A stretch of 6,593 nucleotides of DNA from an uncultured Verrucomicrobia subdivision 3 bacterium (GCA_903861445.1 CAIOUK010000280.1:1-6593), one strand, 5' to 3'. Positions 1-6,593 are shown, counted from the stretch's first letter. Program-made: numbers and translations. The notes: generated by a model not told the origin, from the letters alone.

Positions 1-1917
1 ATTCAACGCCGGCGAAATCAGCCCGAAAATCGGCACGTCCCACAGTAGACCGTGGCGCAACCGCGCCGCGCCGTAACCGTTCCACGTCCGCCAGTCGTCG
101 GAATTGGCGTGCGTCACCATCACCGTGCCGGACAACGCGCCGGCGAGCTGGTTCGTCGCCGACCACAACGCCACACCCATCCGGTGAAAATCCACATTCG
201 TCCCGGTCAGGTAAAACTGGAAGTCCGTGCCTACCGTATTCGGCCGCACATCGAAAACGCCCCAGCCGCGCGCCGCGCCGCCGTAGCACTCGGTCACCGC
301 GTTGGTGATGATCAAATCATTTTTGAGCCAGTGAATCGTGCCGGTGGCGGCGGGCGTCGCGAATTTCCGCCAGCGGAACGGCGTGGTGCCCACGATGTCC
401 ACCAGCAAATCCGCGTCATCCTGCACCACCTCGCCGTCCTTTTGCTTGAGAGGAATCCAGCCGCTCACTCGCGCGTCCGGCGCGGTGGAAAATTCATACG
501 GCGCCATCGCTCCGGCCGTCTGCGGCCCGATGGCGCGGCCCACGACCATCGGCGTCACGCGACCCACGCCACTGGCGATGAATAATTTTTCCCCGGCAAT
601 ATCCAGTAAAACTTTTTCCGCCGAAAAATATTCCGCGCCGCCCGCCCGGGTCAGTTGCGGATGTAAAAATTCTGCCGTCAGATTGGAATACGTCACGTCC
701 GCCGTCAGCCGGTCCACCGTCTGCCCGCGAATGGCGCAATCGGCCAGCGCCACGCGCCCCGTCGCGGCAAGCTGGCCGAAGTCGTGGAGATTGCCGCGCA
801 CCGCCAGATCCAGCCCGACCGGACGATGGAAGGTGAGCAGATCAAAACCGCTCCGCGCATTGGTCGTCGTCAGAAACGGGCGCACGCTGGCCGCAGCCAG
901 CGCGCCGGCGACGTGCGCGGAAAAATCTTCGGTCGCCAGATTCAGCCGCGCGCTGGCCGCCAGTTTTTCGCGGCCATGAATCTCAGTTAGTTGCGTGACG
1001 GCGACTTCCGGCGCGCGCCAGACGCCGTCGCAGCGGAGTTCGTCCGCGTGGATTTTTTCCGACCGGAAATCCGCGCACCGCAGAATCCAGGCGAGGCGGA
1101 ACGGCTGGGCGTTCGTCCACCAACCGAGCGCCGGATCGGCATTCGTCGCGATGTCGGCGGGCGCGGTGAGTTGTGCCGCCGCTTGCAAACGCCGTGCGTC
1201 GCCCCACGGCGTCTGCACCTCCGGCACGCGGGCATTCAACCACACGACGAAGGAATGCACGTCGCGCGCGTCGCCGTGGAACGTGACGCTCAACTGCGGT
1301 TGGCCGGTGAATTTAATTTTGGCGAGCGTGTCGGAAAATTCCTGCAACGAACGCGCCGTCGTGCCGCGATCGCCGCCGGGGGACGTGGCAAACATCTGCC
1401 ACTTGCCCGCCTCCAGCGGATGGGCGACCAATCCTGCGAGGGAGATTTGAATGCCGGAAAAATCCGCGCGAAACTGGTCGAGGGACCAGACATCGTTCGT
1501 CGCGAAGCGCAGTTCGGTCTGAAGCTGCCGCAACGTCAGGGTGTTCGTGGCGGACAGCGGCAGGGAAAAATTACCATTCCGCACGACGATGCCATCGACC
1601 TGGAATTGCCGATGGAGCAACGCACCGTAATCGAGGCGGAGTTGCACTTCGCCGGCGGTGAGCACGGGCTGACTTGGATTCTTTCCGCCCAGCCGAACAT
1701 TTTCCGCCACGAAGCCGTGCACCAAGCGCAGGCGCATCCGGGAAAATTCCAGTTCCACGCCGCGTTCGTGCAGCGTCGCGGTGAGGCGGGTTTTTAGAAA
1801 ATCCGGCAGACCGACGAGGTTGAACCAGCCGAAGCCGACCAGCACCACGAGCGCGAGCAGCCACACTGCGAAGCGCAGGCAGCGGAGGGCGATGCGGCAT
1901 TTGCGCCAGAAGGCCAT
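1..1917 (-). CDS. AsmA-like membrane-anchored protein (3' end outside window)
   Basis: Reading from ATG at 1917 leftward, the frame is open for all 639 codons to the window edge, so the C-terminus is missing. Residues 1-15 are basic (RKCR, R12, R15) and a hydrophobic helix follows at about 16-35, which places the rest in the periplasm. The body is built of short alternating beta strands typical of AsmA/DUF3971-type proteins: an N-terminal part LPDFLKTRLTATLHERGVEL (37-56) resembles the AsmA start, where a membrane-proximal segment is followed by an amphipathic helix, and the visible C-terminal part has LSGTVMV (595-601), WNGYGAARL (612-620) and GLLWDVPIFGLISPALN (623-639), a pattern I associate with Verrucomicrobiota AsmA-like proteins. 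Such proteins are linked to lipid transport between membranes or outer-membrane assembly. The gene follows the DUF4340 stop after one base (TGATATG) with no Shine-Dalgarno. It could be called only hypothetical in databases; family placement is likely, function is inference. Confidence 0.82.
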   Translation of the reverse strand, partial: MAFWRKCRIALRCLRFAVWLLALVVLVGFGWFNLVGLPDFLKTRLTATLHERGVELEFSRMRLRLVHGFVAENVRLGGKNPSQPVLTAGEVQLRLDYGALLHRQFQVDGIVVRNGNFSLPLSATNTLTLRQLQTELRFATNDVWSLDQFRADFSGIQISLAGLVAHPLEAGKWQMFATSPGGDRGTTARSLQEFSDTLAKIKFTGQPQLSVTFHGDARDVHSFVVWLNARVPEVQTPWGDARRLQAAAQLTAPADIATNADPALGWWTNAQPFRLAWILRCADFRSEKIHADELRCDGVWRAPEVAVTQLTEIHGREKLAASARLNLATEDFSAHVAGALAAASVRPFLTTTNARSGFDLLTFHRPVGLDLAVRGNLHDFGQLAATGRVALADCAIRGQTVDRLTADVTYSNLTAEFLHPQLTRAGGAEYFSAEKVLLDIAGEKLFIASGVGRVTPMVVGRAIGPQTAGAMAPYEFSTAPDARVSGWIPLKQKDGEVVQDDADLLVDIVGTTPFRWRKFATPAATGTIHWLKNDLIITNAVTECYGGAARGWGVFDVRPNTVGTDFQFYLTGTNVDFHRMGVALWSATNQLAGALSGTVMVTHANSDDWRTWNGYGAARLRHGLLWDVPIFGLISPALN

Positions 1918-1918
1918 A

Positions 1919-3697
1919 TCACGGGGCGTTCGCCGGAATCGTCAGATACGCGGCGACCAGTTGGTAAAGCACCGGCGGAAACACAAACACCCAGCGCTCG
2001 CCGTCCAGCGTGACGGCGGCCAGCGCGGTTTGCGCCGCCGGCAGTTCCAAGCCAAAGTCCACGGTGAATTTTTCACCGGACTTGAGTTCGGCGGTGATGG
2101 AAAGATTGTTGGTGTCGAGTCCGTATTTTTCCGGTGCAGAAATGTTGCGGCCGACCCAGCCCGCCGCCGCGAGTTCGCCCAGGCGGTGGATGGATTCCTC
2201 GATGGCGTGCGGATTGATGATGCCCTGCGAGCCGGCGGCAAACGCCCAAACATTTGCGCCGCTGCGCACGAGCTGGCGCGTCTTGCCACCCTGATGCAGC
2301 GTGACCTGCACGATGTTTGTTTCGGAAAAATTCCAGAGGCGTCGCTCGCGAAATTCCCAGGCGTGCTCCGGCAACCGGCTCACGTCCGCGGCCGCAACGG
2401 CATACACAAAATCCTCATCGGCGCGTTTGGCAAAAATGCGGTTCGTGCCACCGCCAAACAGGAGCCGGGCCAAGACGCTGTTCGTGTCGCCCGCCACGGT
2501 GCGCAGTGTGACTTGCCGCGTTGGCGCGGCGAGGCCGAAGCTTTCCAGATCCGGCTCCGTGGCGACATCCTTCACAAATTCCGCCACGCGCAGACTGGCG
2601 AGCAACTTGAATAACGCCTGCACATTTTCCGCGTCCACAGGAAATTTTTCGCCGGCTACACTCCAGCCCTTCGCCGTGTGCTGCAAGGTGAAATTCGTTT
2701 CCCCGCGCATTTCGATTTCCGCAATCGGCGCGGTCAGTTCGAGCAGATGCGGATCACGGAAGTCATTCACCGCGCCGCGCCAGGCGGCCAGCGCGTCCTT
2801 GGCCACGGTGATGACCGAGCCGTAATTTTCGCGGCGCGCAAAAACCAGCGCCGGATTTTCCGGCGCGGCCTTGCCGGCGTGAACGGCGGCGAAAAAATTC
2901 GTGCCGCGCCCCAGCCACACGTCCAGTTCCGCCGGCTGCAAGCCGTAGGTGGTAAGGTCCGCCTTCGGATCATCCGTGACAAATTGCGCGGACTGCGCGG
3001 CGCGCAACTGCTGCAACGCAGCGGTGAGGCGCGGGCTGTTGGCGCGGGCGGGCAATGGGCGCAGCATCTGCCAGAGCTGGTTGGTCGGGTCGCGCCGCAA
3101 CTCAATGACCTTCGCGCCGTTGGTGATGACAATCCAGTCGCACGCGTCCGCCGCCGCGACGAGGGAAGTATCGCGCCATTCGCCGACGCTGTGCGGCAAA
3201 GATTGCAACCAGTCCACCGGCGTCACAAACGCGCCGTCCACGCCGACGAGCCGCACAAACACCTGGTCGCCGGGCGCCGTTTTGTTGCCGATGAGCAACT
3301 GCCAGCGTTGCTCGCCGGCCTCGACGATGAGCGAGAACTGCGGGTTTTCAAAACCGAATTCCGCGTCGGCATTTTTGTGCGCGCTCAATTCGGCGGCGGT
3401 CAGGCGCGTGACGGCGGCCAGTTTTTCCAGCGCGGCCAGCAAGGCCTGAATGGCGGCGGGTTGCGCGGGATAGACCACGGGTTTTTCGAGCTGCCAGACC
3501 TTGCCTTCGCGGTGCGCGCTGATTTCCTTCGCGCCGGCGGGAATGATTTGAATGCCTGTCACCTCGGCCGCGCGGAGGCCGGATAAAAGATTCGCGCTGA
3601 CGGCCGGCGGCGACTGGAAGTGGTGTTCAAAAATCCAGATGAACGCGAACAGCGCGGCGGCGAGCACGAACCAGATGACGGTGGTTTTGGCTTTCAT
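1919..3697 (-). CDS. Membrane-anchored DUF4340 repeat protein
   Basis: 592-residue protein of the DUF4340 family, whose function is not established but which habitually follows gldG-like genes. A single N-terminal helix at about 6-23 (WFVLAAALFAFIWIF) after MKAK anchors it, with no lipobox cysteine; the rest should be periplasmic. The body can be read as four modules at about 46-179, 185-319, 325-455 and 461-592. Each begins with a short I/V-rich strand and a W-containing strand, continues with an amphipathic helix and a [FY]G[LF] turn (FGFENP 114-119, YGLQP 251-255, FGLAAP 387-392, YGLD 525-528), and then beta strands; the first three close with a [WF]R[DE] element. The start at 3697 overlaps the GldG-like stop as ATGA; no Shine-Dalgarno is visible (TTCGCCGAAA precedes ATG), so translation is probably coupled. 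The stop lies one base before the AsmA-like gene. Likely a partner of the exporter in the periplasm, by context only. Confidence 0.88.
   Translation of the reverse strand: MKAKTTVIWFVLAAALFAFIWIFEHHFQSPPAVSANLLSGLRAAEVTGIQIIPAGAKEISAHREGKVWQLEKPVVYPAQPAAIQALLAALEKLAAVTRLTAAELSAHKNADAEFGFENPQFSLIVEAGEQRWQLLIGNKTAPGDQVFVRLVGVDGAFVTPVDWLQSLPHSVGEWRDTSLVAAADACDWIVITNGAKVIELRRDPTNQLWQMLRPLPARANSPRLTAALQQLRAAQSAQFVTDDPKADLTTYGLQPAELDVWLGRGTNFFAAVHAGKAAPENPALVFARRENYGSVITVAKDALAAWRGAVNDFRDPHLLELTAPIAEIEMRGETNFTLQHTAKGWSVAGEKFPVDAENVQALFKLLASLRVAEFVKDVATEPDLESFGLAAPTRQVTLRTVAGDTNSVLARLLFGGGTNRIFAKRADEDFVYAVAAADVSRLPEHAWEFRERRLWNFSETNIVQVTLHQGGKTRQLVRSGANVWAFAAGSQGIINPHAIEESIHRLGELAAAGWVGRNISAPEKYGLDTNNLSITAELKSGEKFTVDFGLELPAAQTALAAVTLDGERWVFVFPPVLYQLVAAYLTIPANAP
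1922..3562 (-). repeat. Four tandem DUF4340-type protein modules
   Basis: Protein-level repeat inside the DUF4340 gene, found by eye. Approximate coding spans are 3562-3161, 3145-2741, 2725-2333 and 2317-1922, each 131-135 residues. Shared landmarks: an opening strand (TGIQII, DWIVIT, AEIEM, NIVQVTL), a tryptophan strand (KVWQLEKP, QLWQMLRP, KGWSVAGE, NVWAFAAG), a helix with the pattern LLxxLxxL, the [FY]G[LF] turn, and at the ends of modules one to three GEWRDTSLV, NDFRDPHLL and WEFRERRLW. Module four lacks that closing element and ends with the protein. DNA identity between modules is low, so the duplications are old. Confidence 0.7.
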
Positions 3698-5169
3698 TTT
3701 CGGCGAATAAACCAGACGAGACCGCCCAGTCCCAGCAGCGCGCCGGGCAAGGCCCCGAGCAGCAGCCAGCGCAACTGCCGCTGTTGCTGGCGTGTAAGCA
3801 TGAGGCGATATTCCGTGACCGGGCGCGGGTCAATGCCCTGAAGCAACTGCGGCCGGTCCAGCAGCCAGTTCACCGCGCCATTCAGAAAATCGCGGTTGCC
3901 GCCGCCCTCGATGTAATAATTGCCCAGGAAAATCGAATCGCCCACAACGATGATCCGCGCCATGCCACGCGCAACTACGACGCCGGCGACGGGCTTCTGC
4001 TCAACGGCGCAGGCGAGCGAATAATGGTGCGGCGGCTCCGCGCGATCGCCTGCGAGCGTGGCGTTCGCGCCGGTGGCGATGAGTTCATCCACCGTCGGCG
4101 CGTTCGCGGTGGCGGCGGAATTCATTTTCAGCACCGGGCGCGGGAGGACCAGTTGCAGCGAAAGTTGCGAAAGCGAATTGACCACCGGATGCTGATTGAA
4201 TTCGCGCACGACCACATCCTGACCATTGTTGACGGAGCGATCCGGATCCTGCACGACATCGGCCAGCACCTTGACGTTCCAGCGTTCAAGAATCGCCTCC
4301 AGTCCAGTCGGCTGCTTGACCGAGGCGTAATTGAACAGCGCAAGCAAGCGGCCGCCTTCCTGTAGATATTTTTCAATTTTTTTCAATTCCGTCTCCGCCA
4401 GCGGCACCGTCGGCGCGGCGATGACGAGCAGGTTGCAATCCAGCGGCACGCCGGTGTCGCCGAGCAATTGCAGTTCGCTGACGGCGACGTAATTTTGCTG
4501 GAGCGTGCCGGCGAATTTCGCATAGTCAAAATTGCCGGTGCCGGTCAGCGACGGTTCGCCGTGGCCCTGCAAAAAATACGCCTTGAGCGGTTGCGGGCTG
4601 GCCAGCGCCAGCAACATCGAGGTGAAAATCTTTTCGCCGGCGAACGCCACCGGCTTGCGGCGGAACTCGCGCTCCTTCGGATTTGGCACCTGCTCCAGCG
4701 TGTATTGCGCGAGCGCGTCGCCGGGCACCATTTTCACATGACCGCCGCAATCGAAGATGACGAGGTTTTTGTCAGACAGCGCGCTGAAGTATTGATGATA
4801 TTGCTGCTTGATCTTCTCGGCTTCGCCGGCGTCGCGGACGTAATCCACCGTGCGGATGGAAATTTTCGGATTCGCCGCGCGGTATTCGTTCAGCAGCGCC
4901 ACGATGTCCGGGAAAAATTCATCCTTGCGGTCGTAATAGAGCGTCACGTTCACCGCGTTGGTCAGTGAATGCAGCACGGTGTCGGTGCGCGACGAAAGCT
5001 TTACGCTGGTTTGCGGGCTGAGGAAAAACCGGTGCGAAAATTTTGCGCCAAGATAATTCGCCATCAGCACGACCGCCAGCACCAGCGCCGTGCGCAGCAC
5101 CACGTCAAAGCCGATGCGCCACCGGCTCGCGGCGGAGAAACTGGGGCGGGATTTCAGATCGTGGCTCAT
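3694..5169 (-). CDS. GldG-like ABC exporter auxiliary protein
   Basis: Periplasmic auxiliary component of Gld-type ABC exporters (ABC_transp_aux type), 491 residues. Residues 1-20 are cytoplasmic and basic. Helix one is about 23-41, a long extracytoplasmic domain covers 45-465, and a second helix at about 467-487 is followed by RRK, so both ends face the cytoplasm. Family features seen: VTLYYD at 75-80 in the first alpha/beta domain, QGHGEPSL at 201-208, EGGRLLALFNY at 271-281, VVGDSIFLGNYYI at 408-420, then NRDFLNGAVNWLL at 425-437, the usual order and spacing. The fold resembles a ThuA/DUF4350-like or glutamine-amidotransferase-like scaffold without an obvious catalytic triad, so a structural or substrate-guiding role is likelier than enzymatic. 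The gene starts one base after the permease stop (TGACATG) without a strong ribosome site, and its TGA overlaps the next start as ATGA, suggesting translational coupling. Family assignment is firm; the substrate is unknown. Confidence 0.92.
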   Translation of the reverse strand: MSHDLKSRPSFSAASRWRIGFDVVLRTALVLAVVLMANYLGAKFSHRFFLSPQTSVKLSSRTDTVLHSLTNAVNVTLYYDRKDEFFPDIVALLNEYRAANPKISIRTVDYVRDAGEAEKIKQQYHQYFSALSDKNLVIFDCGGHVKMVPGDALAQYTLEQVPNPKEREFRRKPVAFAGEKIFTSMLLALASPQPLKAYFLQGHGEPSLTGTGNFDYAKFAGTLQQNYVAVSELQLLGDTGVPLDCNLLVIAAPTVPLAETELKKIEKYLQEGGRLLALFNYASVKQPTGLEAILERWNVKVLADVVQDPDRSVNNGQDVVVREFNQHPVVNSLSQLSLQLVLPRPVLKMNSAATANAPTVDELIATGANATLAGDRAEPPHHYSLACAVEQKPVAGVVVARGMARIIVVGDSIFLGNYYIEGGGNRDFLNGAVNWLLDRPQLLQGIDPRPVTEYRLMLTRQQQRQLRWLLLGALPGALLGLGGLVWFIRRK

Positions 5170-5170
5170 G

Positions 5171-5917
5171 TCATTTCCAGCGGCGGCTTTCCACCACCCG
5201 CAGCGTCAGGAACAGAAAGAAAAACGTGGCACTCAAATAAAAGATCACCACCTGCGTATCCACCACGCCGCGCGTAAAATCCTCCATCTGTTTGAACAGG
5301 TTGAAATAATACAGCGGCTGCGCGGGCGATTGCCCGGCGGACGGCATTTGCGCCATGTAGGCCAGAATAAACAGCAGCACGCCCACCGCCAGACTCACCA
5401 TCGCCGCCACCATTTGACTGCGCGTGAGCGACGAGGCGAGGCAACCGATAGCCAGAAACAAACTGCCGCTCAGAAAAATTCCCAGATACATACCACCCAG
5501 CGTGCCAGCATCCAGCGGCGGCTGGTGCGTGAAGCGTTGGACAATCATTAGGGCCGCCAACGTCGGCAGCCACGCAACGAGATAGAAAACCACCGCGCCG
5601 ATAAATTTCGCCGCCACCACCGACAAATCGCCCGCCTGCGTGGTCATCAGCGTTTCAAACGTGCCGCTCGCCTTTTCCTGCGCGAACAACCGCATCGTGA
5701 TGACCGGCGCCATCAGAATGACGATTAGCCAATACATCATGCTGTTGAAAAACAATTCTGTCACCGGCAAAGAAACCGGGTCCGTGCCGAGGTTTGCGAT
5801 CAGCATTACAAAACTGGAACCGATGACCAGTGTCACCGCCGCGATGATGACGTAGCCGGTCAGCGACAGAAAAAATGCGGACAATTCGCGCCGCAACAAA
5901 GCCATGAAGATGCTCAT
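5171..5917 (-). CDS. ABC-2 type permease, GldF-like
   Basis: Membrane subunit of the exporter, 248 residues. Six hydrophobic segments are visible at about 22-42, 56-76, 103-127, 142-162, 170-189 and 222-240, the normal count for an ABC-2 permease half. The family hallmark lies after the second helix: MRLFAQEKASGTFETLMT at 75-92, corresponding to the conserved R-x-x-x-E-[KR]-x-x-G-T-x-E-x-L motif that contacts the ATPase. The start MSIFMALLRREL at 5917 was chosen over an upstream in-frame start at 6004: the extra 29 residues are Gly/His-rich, unlike the family, and lie entirely inside the ATPase gene, whereas 5917 has a GGAGG ribosome site and forms an ATGA overlap with the ATPase stop. The gene ends one base before the GldG-like gene. 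The permease and GldG-like partner are separate polypeptides here; in some lineages they are fused. Confidence 0.93.
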   Translation of the reverse strand: MSIFMALLRRELSAFFLSLTGYVIIAAVTLVIGSSFVMLIANLGTDPVSLPVTELFFNSMMYWLIVILMAPVITMRLFAQEKASGTFETLMTTQAGDLSVVAAKFIGAVVFYLVAWLPTLAALMIVQRFTHQPPLDAGTLGGMYLGIFLSGSLFLAIGCLASSLTRSQMVAAMVSLAVGVLLFILAYMAQMPSAGQSPAQPLYYFNLFKQMEDFTRGVVDTQVVIFYLSATFFFLFLTLRVVESRRWK

Positions 5918-6593
5918 TCCACCGCCTCCGTGGTGGGTTTCGTGACCTGCACGTAAATATCCTCCAGCGAATGCCGGCTGCGCGTCAATTCGCGAATCGT
6001 CCACCGGTTTTGCTGTGCCAGCGCGAACACCACCGGGCGCAAATCCTGCCCGTCACGCGGCGTGAGCGCGCAGCGAAAAAATTCGCCGTCAGTCGCCGAA
6101 ACATCGGACTGCGCCACCTCCGGCAGATTTTCCCACGCGGCCAGCAACGCTTCGCGTGGTGCGGCGATTTCCGCGATGACCTGGCTGCCGCCCGCCATAC
6201 GCCGCTGCAAATTTTCCGGCGTGTCGGACGCCAGCACGCGGCCGTTGAACATGATGAGCACGCGGCCGCACATCATTTCCACTTCCGGCAAAATGTGCGT
6301 GGAAATCAAAACCGTGTGTTTGCCGGCGAGACTTTTGATCAAGGCGCGCACGGAACGGATTTGATGCGGATCCAAACCGATCGTCGGCTCGTCCAAAATG
6401 ATCAGCTCCGGGTCGTGCACCAGCGCGTCGGCAAGACCGACACGTTGCTTGTAGCCTTTGGAAAGTTGCCCGATGATGCGCCGCCCGACATCCGTCAGAC
6501 CGCATTGTTCCATCACGGTGGTGACACGCTCACGGGATTTCTTCCAGCCAAGACCTTTGAGCCGCGCGCGAAATTTCAGGTATTCGCGAACGC
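5914..6593 (-). CDS. ABC-2 type exporter ATP-binding protein, GldA-like (5' end outside window)
   Basis: Nucleotide-binding subunit that would hydrolyse ATP on the cytoplasmic face to drive the permease encoded next. The visible part is 225 residues, and the frame stays open to the right edge, so the true start lies outside. A GTG at 6516 and an ATG at 6513 are internal, because the residues before them (VREYLKFRARLKGL) match the helical region that follows the Q-loop in this family. Visible motifs, numbered from the edge: signature LSKGYKQR at 43-50 (the LSKGY form is usual in GldA/NatA-type ATPases in place of LSGGQ), Walker B LIILDEP at 63-69, D-loop GLDP at 72-75, and switch histidine in LISTH at 95-99. 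A C-terminal regulatory extension ends in SLEDIYVQVT. The Walker A and Q-loop, roughly 80-90 residues, are missing only because of the border. The TGA stop overlaps the permease ATG (ATGA). Substrate is not predictable from the ATPase. Confidence 0.95.
   Translation of the reverse strand, partial: VREYLKFRARLKGLGWKKSRERVTTVMEQCGLTDVGRRIIGQLSKGYKQRVGLADALVHDPELIILDEPTIGLDPHQIRSVRALIKSLAGKHTVLISTHILPEVEMMCGRVLIMFNGRVLASDTPENLQRRMAGGSQVIAEIAAPREALLAAWENLPEVAQSDVSATDGEFFRCALTPRDGQDLRPVVFALAQQNRWTIRELTRSRHSLEDIYVQVTKPTTEAVE
5925..5929 (-). promoter_or_regulatory. Shine-Dalgarno site of the permease gene
   Basis: On the minus strand GGAGG sits 7 bases upstream of the ATG at 5917, inside the last codons of the ATPase gene. 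It is the only strong Shine-Dalgarno sequence among the four starts visible in the window, and it decides the permease start in favour of 5917 rather than 6004. Confidence 0.7.

Noticed and set aside
338..979. 213-codon plus-strand frame, and overlapping frames at 52-585 and 494-739
   Set aside because: All are shadows of the AsmA-like frame that runs through this region to the left edge; Ala/Arg/Ser/Pro composition without domains.
991..1797. 268-codon plus-strand open frame
   Set aside because: Fully opposite the AsmA-like gene, in the codon phase where GC-rich genes rarely give stops; Arg-rich and low in plausible structure.
1781..2614. 277-codon plus-strand open frame spanning the DUF4340/AsmA junction
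   Set aside because: It crosses the start and end of two well-supported minus-strand genes, is rich in Arg/Gln/His, and shows no motif.
2678..3586. 302-codon plus-strand open frame opposite the DUF4340 gene
   Set aside because: It lies wholly antisense to a gene with clear family features, is Arg/Gly/His-rich, and has no recognisable domain; long antisense frames are expected in GC-rich coding DNA.
3784..4365. Plus-strand frames at 3784-4365 and 4468-4968
   Set aside because: Antisense to the GldG-like gene, whose conserved blocks lie on both sides and within these spans; no independent support.
5918..6004. Longer N-terminus for the permease from an in-frame start at 6004
   Set aside because: The added 29 residues are unlike any permease start and lie inside the ATPase gene; the ATG at 5917 has GGAGG at proper spacing and starts directly with the usual amphipathic segment.
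6511..6516. GTG at 6516 or ATG at 6513 as the ATPase start
   Set aside because: The same frame continues upstream to the edge with family-like sequence (VREYLKFRARLKGL), and a start here would lack the Walker A and Q-loop; the gene is cut by the border, not truncated.
1..6593. Defence system, CRISPR array, insertion sequence, tRNA or riboswitch
   Set aside because: Virtually every base is in one of five contiguous minus-strand genes; no repeat-spacer pattern, terminal inverted repeats, transposase motifs or RNA-gene folds were seen.

Overview
The window is a stretch of GC-rich bacterial chromosome in which every gene lies on the minus strand and is read from right to left. Five genes are packed with no usable spacer: three junctions are visible as 4-base ATGA overlaps or 1-base gaps, and a fourth is the same kind. 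The first gene (right edge) has lost its 5' end and the last gene (left edge) has lost its 3' end to the window borders. No RNA gene, mobile element, CRISPR array, promoter or convincing terminator between genes is visible, and no gene-free stretch longer than 1 base exists.

Layout in order of transcription: (1) 6593-5914, ATPase of an ABC-2 / gliding-type exporter (GldA-like), lacking its Walker A part; (2) 5917-5171, six-helix ABC-2 permease (GldF-like); (3) 5169-3694, GldG-like auxiliary protein, a large periplasmic domain held between two membrane helices; (4) 3697-1919, a membrane-anchored DUF4340 protein that I read as four tandem copies of one module of about 130 residues; (5) 1917-1, an AsmA-like membrane-anchored, beta-strand-rich protein, open for 639 codons without reaching a stop.

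The first three genes form the core of an ABC exporter of the Gld type, found in many phyla besides gliding Bacteroidetes, with unknown substrate in most of them. DUF4340 proteins commonly accompany this core. The AsmA-like gene is the less expected partner: AsmA/TamB relatives span or reach into the periplasm and are implicated in lipid traffic to the outer membrane or in outer-membrane assembly. Tight coupling of all five genes suggests one envelope machine, but this is inference.

The combination of GldFG, DUF4340 and this type of AsmA-like protein (ending in the window with a GYGxAxLxxGLLWDxPIFGxxSPxLN pattern), together with proteins rich in Thr-Asn pairs and a GC-rich genome that still uses TTT, AAA and AAT codons freely, points to the phylum Verrucomicrobiota (Pedosphaera/Limisphaerales type). 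This placement rests on memory of such proteins, not on a search, and is moderately sure at phylum level only.
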